Source: Dawidia soli (GTDB lineage: Bacteria > Bacteroidota > Bacteroidia > Cytophagales > Cyclobacteriaceae). From it: 64,000 nucleotides of DNA. The notes under the pieces are model-generated. The model did no database searches, had not been told where the DNA came from, and saw only the letters and a program-made list of their open reading frames with translations. Location of the stretch: positions 1 to 64,000 of the forward strand of contig NZ_JAHESC010000027.1 of NCBI RefSeq assembly GCF_018598185.1. The letters run 5' to 3'. Both the position numbers and the translations under genes were made by a program. Below are positions 17,139 to 25,333 of this stretch, piece after piece. Numbering within the stretch: the stretch's first letter is position 1; each line of letters begins with the position of its first letter.

Positions 17139-18068
17139 ATGAATACATACGCGGATAAAACACACAAGAAAAGAAGCGGGTCGGCTGCGAATGAAGCTTT
17201 TCAGAAGGATCAAAGTAAAGGGCCTGTTTTTCAGTTTAGAGACAATCGCCCGGAGGCCATAACTCTGCGAAGGCTGCAAGGAGTTATAAATAATAGTCTC
17301 CCCGTTAAGCAAATGAAAACCTATCATACAATGGCCGGTAACAGCCCACAAGTAAAACGGCCGGCGGCCGGCAACGAAATAGTTGAGAGTTATTCGTTGG
17401 GCAACGAAGGCAGACAACAGAATGTTTTACAAGACGATCGGTCCACCTCATTTTATCCCTCTAATGATCCACTACAATTGAAAGCTGCCGTAAAATCACT
17501 AAATGTTGAATGGGATAAACCCGGCAGGCCGGGTTTTGATATTACAACGTATGCGGAGTTCTACGACAATGGTGGATATACTGCCACCGATGCTGATGTG
17601 CGGCAGTATACAACAGGTAGGCACACCGAATGGAAAATGAGCGATGATAGAACAGAATGGGTAGAAGTCGACAGCTCTACAAATGCCGGAACATTGGAAG
17701 ACTGGTCGCGGGAAGAAGCGCCCAACTCTTACCAGGACAATCAAGCGATCATTATCGATCGCTCCGGTTTTGATGATGGTGATATACCCGAGGGACACTT
17801 TCTCAGTTGGGAAATCACGGCCAGGCAGTCTGTTCATGATCGCTCTGAAGGTAACGCGGAAATTGCCTATATAGAAGCCCAGACAGGAACGATTTATGGA
17901 ACAATACCGCTCGAGGAAGACGTTATAAAAGCCCCTGCAAAGAAAAAAGGAGTAGTGACGAGGCAGCCTTTACTCGGGATGGGACTCGAAAATGAATGGA
18001 TGAAAGACGAGGATGATGCCACTACGCAGACGAAAGCAACCGGTGAAGGCCCCGTTCAGATGCGTTAA
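17139..18068 (+). CDS. D-N-R-P-E leader protein with unrecognised payload
   Basis: A 309-residue protein that I cannot assign by its main body. Residues 1-70 are the same leader as in its three neighbours: VFQFRDNRPEA ending at residue 40, then LRRLQGVINNSL and a second repeat with TMAGNSPQVK. A junction-like PLQLK lies at 111-115. The payload (115-260) is rich in aromatic and acidic residues (VEWDKPGRPGFDI, AEFYDNGGYTATD, LSWEITARQ) and looks like a compact beta-rich domain. The acidic tail ends in PVQMR, which repeats the junction pattern. There is no signal peptide or membrane segment. I prefer ATG 17139 to 17133, because MNTYADKTH aligns with the start of the facing gene at 19522. Its stop overlaps the stop of that convergent gene. 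Confidence 0.75.
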   Translation: MNTYADKTHKKRSGSAANEAFQKDQSKGPVFQFRDNRPEAITLRRLQGVINNSLPVKQMKTYHTMAGNSPQVKRPAAGNEIVESYSLGNEGRQQNVLQDDRSTSFYPSNDPLQLKAAVKSLNVEWDKPGRPGFDITTYAEFYDNGGYTATDADVRQYTTGRHTEWKMSDDRTEWVEVDSSTNAGTLEDWSREEAPNSYQDNQAIIIDRSGFDDGDIPEGHFLSWEITARQSVHDRSEGNAEIAYIEAQTGTIYGTIPLEEDVIKAPAKKKGVVTRQPLLGMGLENEWMKDEDDATTQTKATGEGPVQMR

Positions 18069-19522
18069 TCAATAGCTGTCAGTGCTATTCCTTTCAGATC
18101 CATTTCACCTGATGGCTGGGGGCCTCCTTGAAGCAGCCGGATGGTACCGATGCTTCCGCTGGTGTAAATGATGTATACCTGGTCGCCCTTGTCCAGGTGT
18201 GTGCCGTCGGGTAAATCGGTTGCCGCCTTGACGATATACGCGTGGCCTTTTGGAGCGGGTAGCACGAGCGGAGCACGCTGCTGACCTCTCACAACCGGTG
18301 TATCTTCGTGCACGGTCGGTTTTTTTGCTTCTGTCACGAGTTTATTCCAACGGTCACCGGGAATGAGATTATAAGTTATTGATTCCCCCGGCTTATTGTT
18401 GATGATATCGTTCACGTGAGCATTGCCTACTTTCCAGAGGGCCGTTACGCCGGCCTGCTCCGCCTGGACCGCAGCTTTGTGCATGACCATGGATCTTGCC
18501 GCACTGGTATCTTCTCCCCGCTTTTCAGTGTCATAGACGATGTCTTTGTTAAAGACTTCCGGCATGGTGGTTTTGAGACCGGCGACCAGAAGGTCGATCT
18601 TTGTAATTTGCTCCTGGAGTTTGCCCCACGTAGTAGGATACGCATTCCAGTCGGAAGATTTAAGATCGCTGGCGTTTGTTTGTTGTTCAAGCTTGGTTAC
18701 CAGGCTGTTGACACCTATTGCCTGTTTGTTGTCACGTAATTCGTGCATCAGCTTTGTCAACGCGTCAATCCGTTGATGGGTTCTTGGTCCTATGCCGTAG
18801 TCACTTCCTCCGTCAAGGTACTCGGATATATCGGTAGTAAGCGTTTTATTTGAAACAAGCCATTCCACTATTTTATCTTTAATGTCTTTTATAATTCCCG
18901 TGATGTCTTCCGTGATCCCAATCTGATCTTCCTGTGTTGGCTCCGCAGTGCTCAGCGATGAGAGGACCCCTCCATGGAACTCTGTCAATTCATTGCCGCG
19001 AAGTTGAAGGGGTCTCTTTCTTCCATCCAACTCGTAAACGTGCAGGTCGCTGAGAAGCGGGGTGTCACCCGTGATATTGATTTTATTTTCATCTGATCCT
19101 ATTGTGATATTAAATGCGTCTTCCGCGTAATATGGCTTTTGTGCCATGTTCGCCATTGTCATCACCTTTTTATCAGAAACCTCCAGTTCAGATTCGCGGT
19201 GATCTGTTTCTCCGGCCATGTTGAATTTCGTGGGGGCCAGCTTGTCGTTGACCGCCCGTTGAATGGGGTGCTCAGATGTGTTTTCTGCCGACTGAAATGG
19301 AACTGTCGGTTTTGCCTGCATGCGATCGGTCGTGACCTGTATATACCTGCTTTGCGCCGTTTGCGAACTGGTAGCGATGTTCCGTAACTTTTTCCAGGCA
19401 ACAGTCTCAGGCCGGTTATCGACAATTTCAAAAGCAGGCTTACCGTTGATTTTCATTTGAGCCATCTGCTGCGCTACTGACTTATTCTTATCCGTATGCG
19501 TATTATCAGTATAAGTGGTCAT
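18065..19522 (-). CDS. D-N-R-P-E leader protein with EreA/ChaN-like C-terminal domain, active-site motif altered
   Basis: A 485-residue protein. The leader has FEIVDNRPET at 31-40, KKLRNIA and a junction PIQRA at 86-90. It has no DUF4157. Its body is homologous to the C-terminal part of the DUF4157 protein at 15643. ENKINITGD (145-153) aligns with NDKLNVVGED there, and SMVMHKAAVQAE (344-355) with ALWKVGNAH (362-369) aligns with SVEFHKAAQAE and AVWKVGFVH. The E-D-H-G of the DUF4157 protein is D-T-P-L here, so the first catalytic motif is lost while the second histidine motif is kept. A further domain of about 80 residues (GHAYIVKAATDL, GDQVYIIYTS) follows, perhaps SH3-like. Second gene of the minus-strand unit. 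Homology to its neighbour is clear; enzyme function is doubtful. Confidence 0.75.
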   Translation of the reverse strand: MTTYTDNTHTDKNKSVAQQMAQMKINGKPAFEIVDNRPETVAWKKLRNIATSSQTAQSRYIQVTTDRMQAKPTVPFQSAENTSEHPIQRAVNDKLAPTKFNMAGETDHRESELEVSDKKVMTMANMAQKPYYAEDAFNITIGSDENKINITGDTPLLSDLHVYELDGRKRPLQLRGNELTEFHGGVLSSLSTAEPTQEDQIGITEDITGIIKDIKDKIVEWLVSNKTLTTDISEYLDGGSDYGIGPRTHQRIDALTKLMHELRDNKQAIGVNSLVTKLEQQTNASDLKSSDWNAYPTTWGKLQEQITKIDLLVAGLKTTMPEVFNKDIVYDTEKRGEDTSAARSMVMHKAAVQAEQAGVTALWKVGNAHVNDIINNKPGESITYNLIPGDRWNKLVTEAKKPTVHEDTPVVRGQQRAPLVLPAPKGHAYIVKAATDLPDGTHLDKGDQVYIIYTSGSIGTIRLLQGGPQPSGEMDLKGIALTAID

Positions 19523-19583
19523 CTTTTTTTTCTTTTTTTTCTGTCAACGGTCAGTGCGTCGATAGTTGCTTTTTTATGATGAA

Positions 19584-21638
19584 TCATCGTTTCTCCACTA
19601 CATAGCGGTGTTCCGTGCCCTGCGGAAAACGAACCAGGTGTTGACTACTGATCATGGTGTCTTCACGGCCGTTATAAAGATTGGTATTGAAGTTTTTAAG
19701 AAAGCCGGGGGCGCTAAAGGAATAATCCGTATGATCTTCGCTTGACTTCGCCTCCATAACCTGTTGTATAAGATCGCAAATAGAATTTATCGTTGCTTCC
19801 CATTGCTGGATATACATTAATGGATCGGGTATTGGTAATTTTAGCCAGGCATCAGAGATGGCGGTGATGCGTTGTCCCTGAACGGTTACCCCGAGTCCTT
19901 CCAGTGTTTTTAAGTAGGGAGCCATGAGCGCGGGCAACTGTTGCTTCCACAAAGGGATCACAGCTTTTCTAAGCTGTCCGCGTGTCTTTGCCATGGAGAA
20001 TTGTACAAGTTCATTTAAGAGCACTTGTTTAAGATCACCCTTAAACCAGCTCCCCGTGATGTCTTTCACTGAACTGTGCCAGCTTGCCATCGCTTTTACC
20101 TTTTTTACGGTGAGCGAATCTGTTTCCTGGACCTTGAGCACGGAAGGGTCCTGGTACTCCCAGGCTATTTCCTGTAGCATAAACTGGAAATTTTCACCGA
20201 TGCTCGCTAAGGCACCGGTAACTGATTTTTCGCCGATGAGGGTGCAGATGGGGCCGGTGTTGTCAGGAGCTTCAGCGCCAAACGGATTTTTTATTTTTTC
20301 AGGCAGAGGTCTGGCAAGCGCGGAGAAAATGCGGGCGACACACTGCATATGACTTTGCCACATGTACGCCGCGCTGCCTGTATCCGGAGGCTGTTGGGCA
20401 TGTTTACGTTTTGCCAAAAAGATCATTGCATTGATAGCGTTTACATCGGTATGCGGTCCTCCGAGGGCGTCATCCCAAAGGCCATGGCTTGTTAAGAACA
20501 TTTTAGGAAACTCGGGGTCGCTGCTAAAAGACGCCAGGTCATTCCGGATCTTCTCATACAGATCAGATCTTGATTTTCCGTATTCGGCTATCGAAATGGC
20601 CTTATTGCGCTGTGTATGGGCGCCTGTGGGATCTTTTTGACTGGGGGATAACAGGGTGTCACCGATATCCTTGCGTAGGGTCTCACGCTTCGACTGCCCC
20701 ACGGCCGCTTTAATATCAACGCCCTCGTCGACGTTATATTTGTTCACACCTGTCCTGATCTCTTGTTCGGGAACAGGTTCCAGTTCCATCGGATAGGTGG
20801 CATTTGCCTTCGCCACCCACTGGGCAATGGTCAAAGGAGTACTAACACTGGCTTTGGCAAACGATTCAAGGTCTGCCTGCGCTTCGGCTTCTTCTTCGGG
20901 AGCCATCCAAAGCGGAGGGGTGACAATTTCCACGGTGCTGCCGGAGTCTGTTTCCAGCTTAAAGGGCAGGTCGTTTATGCGCGATCTTTTCTTGCTGCGG
21001 GCTAACTCGATGTGTGTAAAATTTAATAGCGGATTCTGATGGTATCCGAATTCAACTTCAAGGCCTACGGTGTGCTCGGCATCCAGGTCGGGAGAGTGGT
21101 CGGGGCCTTTATTGATCGTGATTATCTCCGACAGGCTCCGATTCATTTCGTCAAGCGAGTCGACATCGATGGGGAACCCATCATATTCACCTTTGTTCAT
21201 TGCTTTGACCAGATCTTGTATCGTTGATTTATCCCCACCGATCCGTTTTAACTGTTTATATATTGAAACGATCTCTTCCCTGGTCAGGTCTTCTGAATTG
21301 AAATCGCCATGGTAAGCCGAATGAATACGTCTGCGTTGCGCTACCGGTGAAGGGGGAATAGTATTTGTAGGTTGAAGGGGCTTTTGTGCCGGCATGCCTC
21401 CGTTTTCCGGTCCTTTATTACTACGGTATTGGCGGGCAGCATATTCACCGGATCTTTTTAGGAATTGGGTAAGATCGTTGGCCTGTGAACTATTGTTAGC
21501 TATTTTCTGCAGCCTTTCAATCTGAAGGGCTTCCGGTCGGTTATCCGCCAGGTGAAAAGCAGTCCCCTGATCTTGGTTTTTGCTTACCTGTTCTGTGTGT
21601 CGAATGTCCTGGGTGTCCCGGTTCTTGGCTGCGTACAT
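19584..21638 (-). CDS. D-N-R-P-E leader protein with amidoligase/GCS-like payload
   Basis: About 684 residues. The leader has FHLADNRPEA ending near residue 37, then ERLQKIANNSSQ and a junction PVAQRRR near 98-104. The payload contains EHTVGLEVEFGYHQ near 188-201 and, after a short insert, ETDSGSTVEIVTPP near 229-242. A G-x-E-x-E-F strand followed by D-x-G-x-x-x-E-I-V-x-P-P is the pattern of amidoligases and glutamate-cysteine ligases, which join carboxylates to amines using ATP. GGPHTDVNAINAM further on may be the second half of that active site. The C-terminal ~250 residues are helical and unrecognised. The frame opens with GTG at 21671, but ATG 21638 aligns with the paralogues. It is 61 bp upstream of the next leader gene on the same strand. 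Confidence 0.7.
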   Translation of the reverse strand: MYAAKNRDTQDIRHTEQVSKNQDQGTAFHLADNRPEALQIERLQKIANNSSQANDLTQFLKRSGEYAARQYRSNKGPENGGMPAQKPLQPTNTIPPSPVAQRRRIHSAYHGDFNSEDLTREEIVSIYKQLKRIGGDKSTIQDLVKAMNKGEYDGFPIDVDSLDEMNRSLSEIITINKGPDHSPDLDAEHTVGLEVEFGYHQNPLLNFTHIELARSKKRSRINDLPFKLETDSGSTVEIVTPPLWMAPEEEAEAQADLESFAKASVSTPLTIAQWVAKANATYPMELEPVPEQEIRTGVNKYNVDEGVDIKAAVGQSKRETLRKDIGDTLLSPSQKDPTGAHTQRNKAISIAEYGKSRSDLYEKIRNDLASFSSDPEFPKMFLTSHGLWDDALGGPHTDVNAINAMIFLAKRKHAQQPPDTGSAAYMWQSHMQCVARIFSALARPLPEKIKNPFGAEAPDNTGPICTLIGEKSVTGALASIGENFQFMLQEIAWEYQDPSVLKVQETDSLTVKKVKAMASWHSSVKDITGSWFKGDLKQVLLNELVQFSMAKTRGQLRKAVIPLWKQQLPALMAPYLKTLEGLGVTVQGQRITAISDAWLKLPIPDPLMYIQQWEATINSICDLIQQVMEAKSSEDHTDYSFSAPGFLKNFNTNLYNGREDTMISSQHLVRFPQGTEHRYVVEKR

Positions 21639-21847
21639 TTTTTTACATTTATTTTGAGTTTCAGTGATCACCAGTAACTATGAACATACAAGTATAGCAT
21701 ACCAATTTAAACACAATGGAGGCATGAACATCAGGATATGAGGGGAATAATTCCGCTGCTGGATGAGATATCCGGAGAGTGATGTTTTTTTTGACCCCAT
21801 TATGGGCGGTGCTTGGGAATGTTGGGTGATTTTTGGGATTGTTCTGG

Positions 21848-21878
21848 AAAAAGGTGACTACGGGGGCGTCGCCTTTTT
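21848..21878. repeat. 11-bp hairpin with T-run (terminator-like, bidirectional)
   Basis: AAAAAGGTGAC pairs with GTCGCCTTTTT over all eleven bases (one G-U) around a nine-base loop. The A and T tracts make it terminator-like in both directions. No gene ends next to it, so it may close a short RNA or be part of a repeat element. Confidence 0.5.
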
Positions 21879-21928
21879 GTTTATCCGGAGGTCTCTGCGC
21901 CCTTCCCCCCTTATGAACGAGCGAACTC

Positions 21929-21974
21929 GTAGCCACCGGCCCGTCCGTCGGCCGGCAAAAACAGCACCGGCTAC
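21929..21974. repeat. Nested GC-rich inverted repeats
   Basis: GTAGCC (21929-21934) pairs with GGCTAC (21969-21974). Inside it CCGGCC (21936-21941) pairs with GGCCGG (21950-21955). Together they could fold into a compact stem. It may be a REP-like element or part of a structured leader RNA. Confidence 0.4.
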
Positions 21975-22091
21975 AATCTTGACAGCAAATTCTACAATAC
22001 TGACAGGCCGCTTTTGGGGTTCCCAGTAGTTTTGCAAACGTATTCGGTGAAAATCTGAAGCGTTTGATCGATCTACAGTAAACCCTATAAT

Positions 22092-25000
22092 ATGCACAAT
22101 TCTACAGTCAATGTCCTTCATGAGTTAAGTCGGAGATGCCGCCAGCATTTGAGGTATGTAATACTGTTGCCGGTGTTTCTCGATTTTGCGCAATTGTCGG
22201 CCAGGCCAATGGCACTCCGTGTCTCCGGCGAGATCTCAGCCGGTATTTTACAGGATAAGATCGAGATCCAGGGCACTATAAGCTCTACAGACGGCGATGT
22301 GCTTCCTGGCGTGGCCATTCTTGTGAAAGGAACCACCGATAACGGAACGATCACCGATAATGATGGCCGGTTCAAGATAAAAGTGGAGCGTGACGCCGTG
22401 CTGGCGGTATCCTATGTGGGCTTTGCGAAACAGGAAGTGCGCGTAAACAACAGGGCGCAAATCGATATCGTTATGGAGCCCGACGTCAGCACGCTGGCGG
22501 AAGTTATGGTGGTAGGCTACGGCACGATCCAAAAGAGCGACTTTACCGGGGCCAGCAGCACCATACGCACGGACTATGCCAAGGATAACAAGGTGATATC
22601 CGTGTCCGAGGCTTTGCAGGGACGAATTGCCGGCGTTCAGATCATGAATAACACTGGTCAACCCGGCTCGGGGATGACCTTTAATATCCGCGGCATGACC
22701 TCCATTACCGGCAGCAGCCAACCTCTCATTGTTATTGACGGTCAGCCAATAGAGTCTGGCCTGGGCGCAACCAAGGCAGGTATAGGCATGGATGGGGGTA
22801 CGGATATTCCACCCGCTGACCCGCTGGCAAGCCTCAATCCGGATGACATTGAATCCATCGAAATCTTGAAAGACGCTTCATCTACAGCCATCTATGGATC
22901 GAGGGGTGCCAATGGTGTGGTATTGATCACCACTCGGTCGGGCAAAGAGGGGAGAGACAAAATAACATATTCCAATCGTTTTGACGTGAGTTATTTGCCT
23001 AAACAGCTTCCCATGTTGAGTTCACGCGACTACATGAATTACAGGAATGAAGCCGCATTGAACGACGGTTTGGACTCTGTATATGTGGCCCGTCAGCTCG
23101 ATTCGATCTCGCAAGTTACCAATGTCAACTGGCAGGACCAGATCTATCATGCCGCTGTATCGCAGCAGCATCAGCTCACGTTCTCCGGGAAAGACGACAA
23201 AAGCAGTTACTTTATTACGGCGAATTATTCCAGGAACAACGCCATCCTGAAGAACGCCGATTTTACACGATACGGGTTGCGCGTCAACCTGTCGCGAAAC
23301 GTCACCAACAAACTTTCAATCGGTGTGCGGTCTTATCTCTCCCTTGCCGACAGAAACTTCGGGCAGGAGTCGAACTGGACAGGCATACTCGGCTCAAACG
23401 TGGTGTTGGGTGCATTATCGTTTAATCCTCTGCAGCAGCCCTACGACCCAAATGGCGATATCGACGAAACTTATGTCAACAACCCCGCGCTCATTACAAA
23501 ACTGGTCAAAGACAGGACGCAGATGCGTACCATCATCGCCAACGTAGATGTGGTGTATAAGATCAATAAAAATCTGTCCTATACATTGAGAGGAGGAGTG
23601 AACGACCTGTATTCGTTGCGCGAAATTTATTACCCCACCGGAACATTCATTGGCGACAGCGCGCCGGGCGGGTCAGGCAGCCGCGCAGACAATGCAAACT
23701 CCAATGTTCTGGTGGACAACCTGCTGACGTATAACAAGGATTTTGCGCGCAAGCACCGTCTCAACGCGGTGGTGGTTTACTCGTATCAGAAATGGCAAAA
23801 TAAATCGTCGAGCAACACCAGCCAGAACTTTCCTTCCAACGCCATGAGTTACTATAATTTACAAAGCGCCACCTCTCCCGGCCGGATGTATACAGGTACG
23901 AACAACAGGGCACTGTCGTCTTTGCTGGGGCGTGCGAGCTACTCCTATGACAACCGCTATACCGTCATGCTCACCGGTCGCTACGACGGCGCGTCACGCT
24001 TAGCCGAAGGAAATCAATGGCAGCTTTTCCCTTCCGTGGGTCTGGCATGGAATGTCTCCAACGAAAAATTCTTCCAGAACAATCTCAAATTCTTAAGCCT
24101 TGTCAAGCTCAGGGCAAGCTATGGATTGTCGGGTAATGAGAACGTGGCCATCGGTGCTACCCGGGCGAAGTATGGCATTAATTACAGTGTGATCGGCACG
24201 GATATCGTTCCCGGATATGTCGTGGAAGATTTCGCCAACCCCGATCTGATTTGGGAGAAAACTCAACAGTATAACGTAGGGACCGACCTGGGGCTGCTGG
24301 AAGACCGCCTGACGCTGTCGGTCGATCTTTACAAAAAGAGAACGACCGATCTGCTGATCAACCTGGGGCTGCCTGGATCCGCCAGCTACAGTAATTACTA
24401 TACCAATCTCGGTGAGGTAACAAACCGGGGAATCGATATCGAGGCGGCGTTTGACGCGTATCATCGTGGAGAAGCCCATCTCACCCTGGGTGCCAATTTC
24501 TCCATGGTCAGGAACAAGGTAGTCGATATAGGATCCGCAGAGGTACTTTACGGGCGCGGATACTTTGCCGGCGGCGGCGTGCTGCTGAGTCAGCCGGTGC
24601 ATGTGGCAAAACCCGGCCTGCCCATTTCCACCTTCTGGGGATACCAAACCGATGGTATCTATCAAAACCAGGAGCAGATCGATACAGATCCCGGTTTGGC
24701 CAATGATAACACCCGGTCGCTTGTGCGGCCCGGCGACGTGAAGTGGGTAGATCAAAACGGTGATGGACAGATCAATGATTCAGACAAGACCGCTATCGGC
24801 AACCCGAGTCCGGACTTCAGTTTCGGTTTCAATGCCAACTTTACCTACAAAAGATTTTCGCTTGGCGTGAGCCTCTTTGGTAGCTACGGCAATGAGCTGA
24901 TCAACCTTACACGGTGGGTAGTGGGCATCAACAACACCACGGCAAATTACAACCTGTTGCAAAGCGCGTGGAATGGCCGGTGGCACGGTGAGGGCACCAG

Positions 25001-25313
25001 CAATGAGCTGCCCAGGGCCACCACAAACCCTACCCGGTTGAACCAGCGCGTGCCTGACTGGCTCGTGGAAGATGCGTCGTTTCTCCGGCTGCAGAATGTG
25101 AGCTTCGGTTATATCTTTCATCTCCCCCAGGGCGTCATGGTGCGGTCTGTGCGTACATTCATATCAGGTACCAACCTGTTTACCTGGACCGGGTATTCCG
25201 GCTATGATCCAAACGTAAACGCATTTGGCAACCTGCCCCTGAACAGCGGTGTTGATTTGGGCACGCTGCCCCAGGCGAGGACCTTTTCTGCCGGCATCGA
25301 AGTCGATTTTTAA
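22092..25313 (+). CDS. SusC/RagA-family TonB-linked outer membrane glycan transporter
   Basis: A 1073-residue SusC-type outer membrane receptor, the import channel of the locus. After an N-terminal hydrophobic export segment (about 20-40) come a carboxypeptidase-regulatory-like domain (IQGTISSTDGDVLPGVAILVKGTT, about 57-135; strand EVMVVGYGT at its end) and the plug (EALQGRIAGVQI, FNIRGM, PLIVIDGQP, IESIEILKDASSTAIYGSRGANGVVLITT). A 22-stranded barrel ends in AGIEVDF, with the usual terminal aromatic. It imports oligosaccharides with energy from TonB, working with the SusD lipoprotein 20 bp downstream. First gene of a long same-strand operon of sulfatases and glycosidases, so the ligand is likely a sulfated glycan. 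Confidence 0.96.
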   Translation: MHNSTVNVLHELSRRCRQHLRYVILLPVFLDFAQLSARPMALRVSGEISAGILQDKIEIQGTISSTDGDVLPGVAILVKGTTDNGTITDNDGRFKIKVERDAVLAVSYVGFAKQEVRVNNRAQIDIVMEPDVSTLAEVMVVGYGTIQKSDFTGASSTIRTDYAKDNKVISVSEALQGRIAGVQIMNNTGQPGSGMTFNIRGMTSITGSSQPLIVIDGQPIESGLGATKAGIGMDGGTDIPPADPLASLNPDDIESIEILKDASSTAIYGSRGANGVVLITTRSGKEGRDKITYSNRFDVSYLPKQLPMLSSRDYMNYRNEAALNDGLDSVYVARQLDSISQVTNVNWQDQIYHAAVSQQHQLTFSGKDDKSSYFITANYSRNNAILKNADFTRYGLRVNLSRNVTNKLSIGVRSYLSLADRNFGQESNWTGILGSNVVLGALSFNPLQQPYDPNGDIDETYVNNPALITKLVKDRTQMRTIIANVDVVYKINKNLSYTLRGGVNDLYSLREIYYPTGTFIGDSAPGGSGSRADNANSNVLVDNLLTYNKDFARKHRLNAVVVYSYQKWQNKSSSNTSQNFPSNAMSYYNLQSATSPGRMYTGTNNRALSSLLGRASYSYDNRYTVMLTGRYDGASRLAEGNQWQLFPSVGLAWNVSNEKFFQNNLKFLSLVKLRASYGLSGNENVAIGATRAKYGINYSVIGTDIVPGYVVEDFANPDLIWEKTQQYNVGTDLGLLEDRLTLSVDLYKKRTTDLLINLGLPGSASYSNYYTNLGEVTNRGIDIEAAFDAYHRGEAHLTLGANFSMVRNKVVDIGSAEVLYGRGYFAGGGVLLSQPVHVAKPGLPISTFWGYQTDGIYQNQEQIDTDPGLANDNTRSLVRPGDVKWVDQNGDGQINDSDKTAIGNPSPDFSFGFNANFTYKRFSLGVSLFGSYGNELINLTRWVVGINNTTANYNLLQSAWNGRWHGEGTSNELPRATTNPTRLNQRVPDWLVEDASFLRLQNVSFGYIFHLPQGVMVRSVRTFISGTNLFTWTGYSGYDPNVNAFGNLPLNSGVDLGTLPQARTFSAGIEVDF

Positions 25314-25333
25314 ATTATTAAACAATCTGCGAA

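Larger units (their letters stand above)
21639..22091. other. Structured intergenic region, no convincing gene
   Basis: About 450 bases between two divergent genes. Short frames on both strands (minus 21661-21936, plus 21763-22029) cover it, but neither resembles a protein. It holds two sets of inverted repeats, listed separately. The SusC promoter and that of the leader gene at 21638 should be here; none is clear. Confidence 0.5.

Noticed and set aside
15643-21638. Reading the tagged cluster as a complete contractile injection system
   Set aside because: No sheath, tube, baseplate, spike or ATPase gene is present; only DUF4157 and the shared leader point that way.
21661-22029. 91- and 88-codon frames on opposite strands in the structured spacer
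   Set aside because: They overlap each other and the hairpins, have no start context, and match no family I know.
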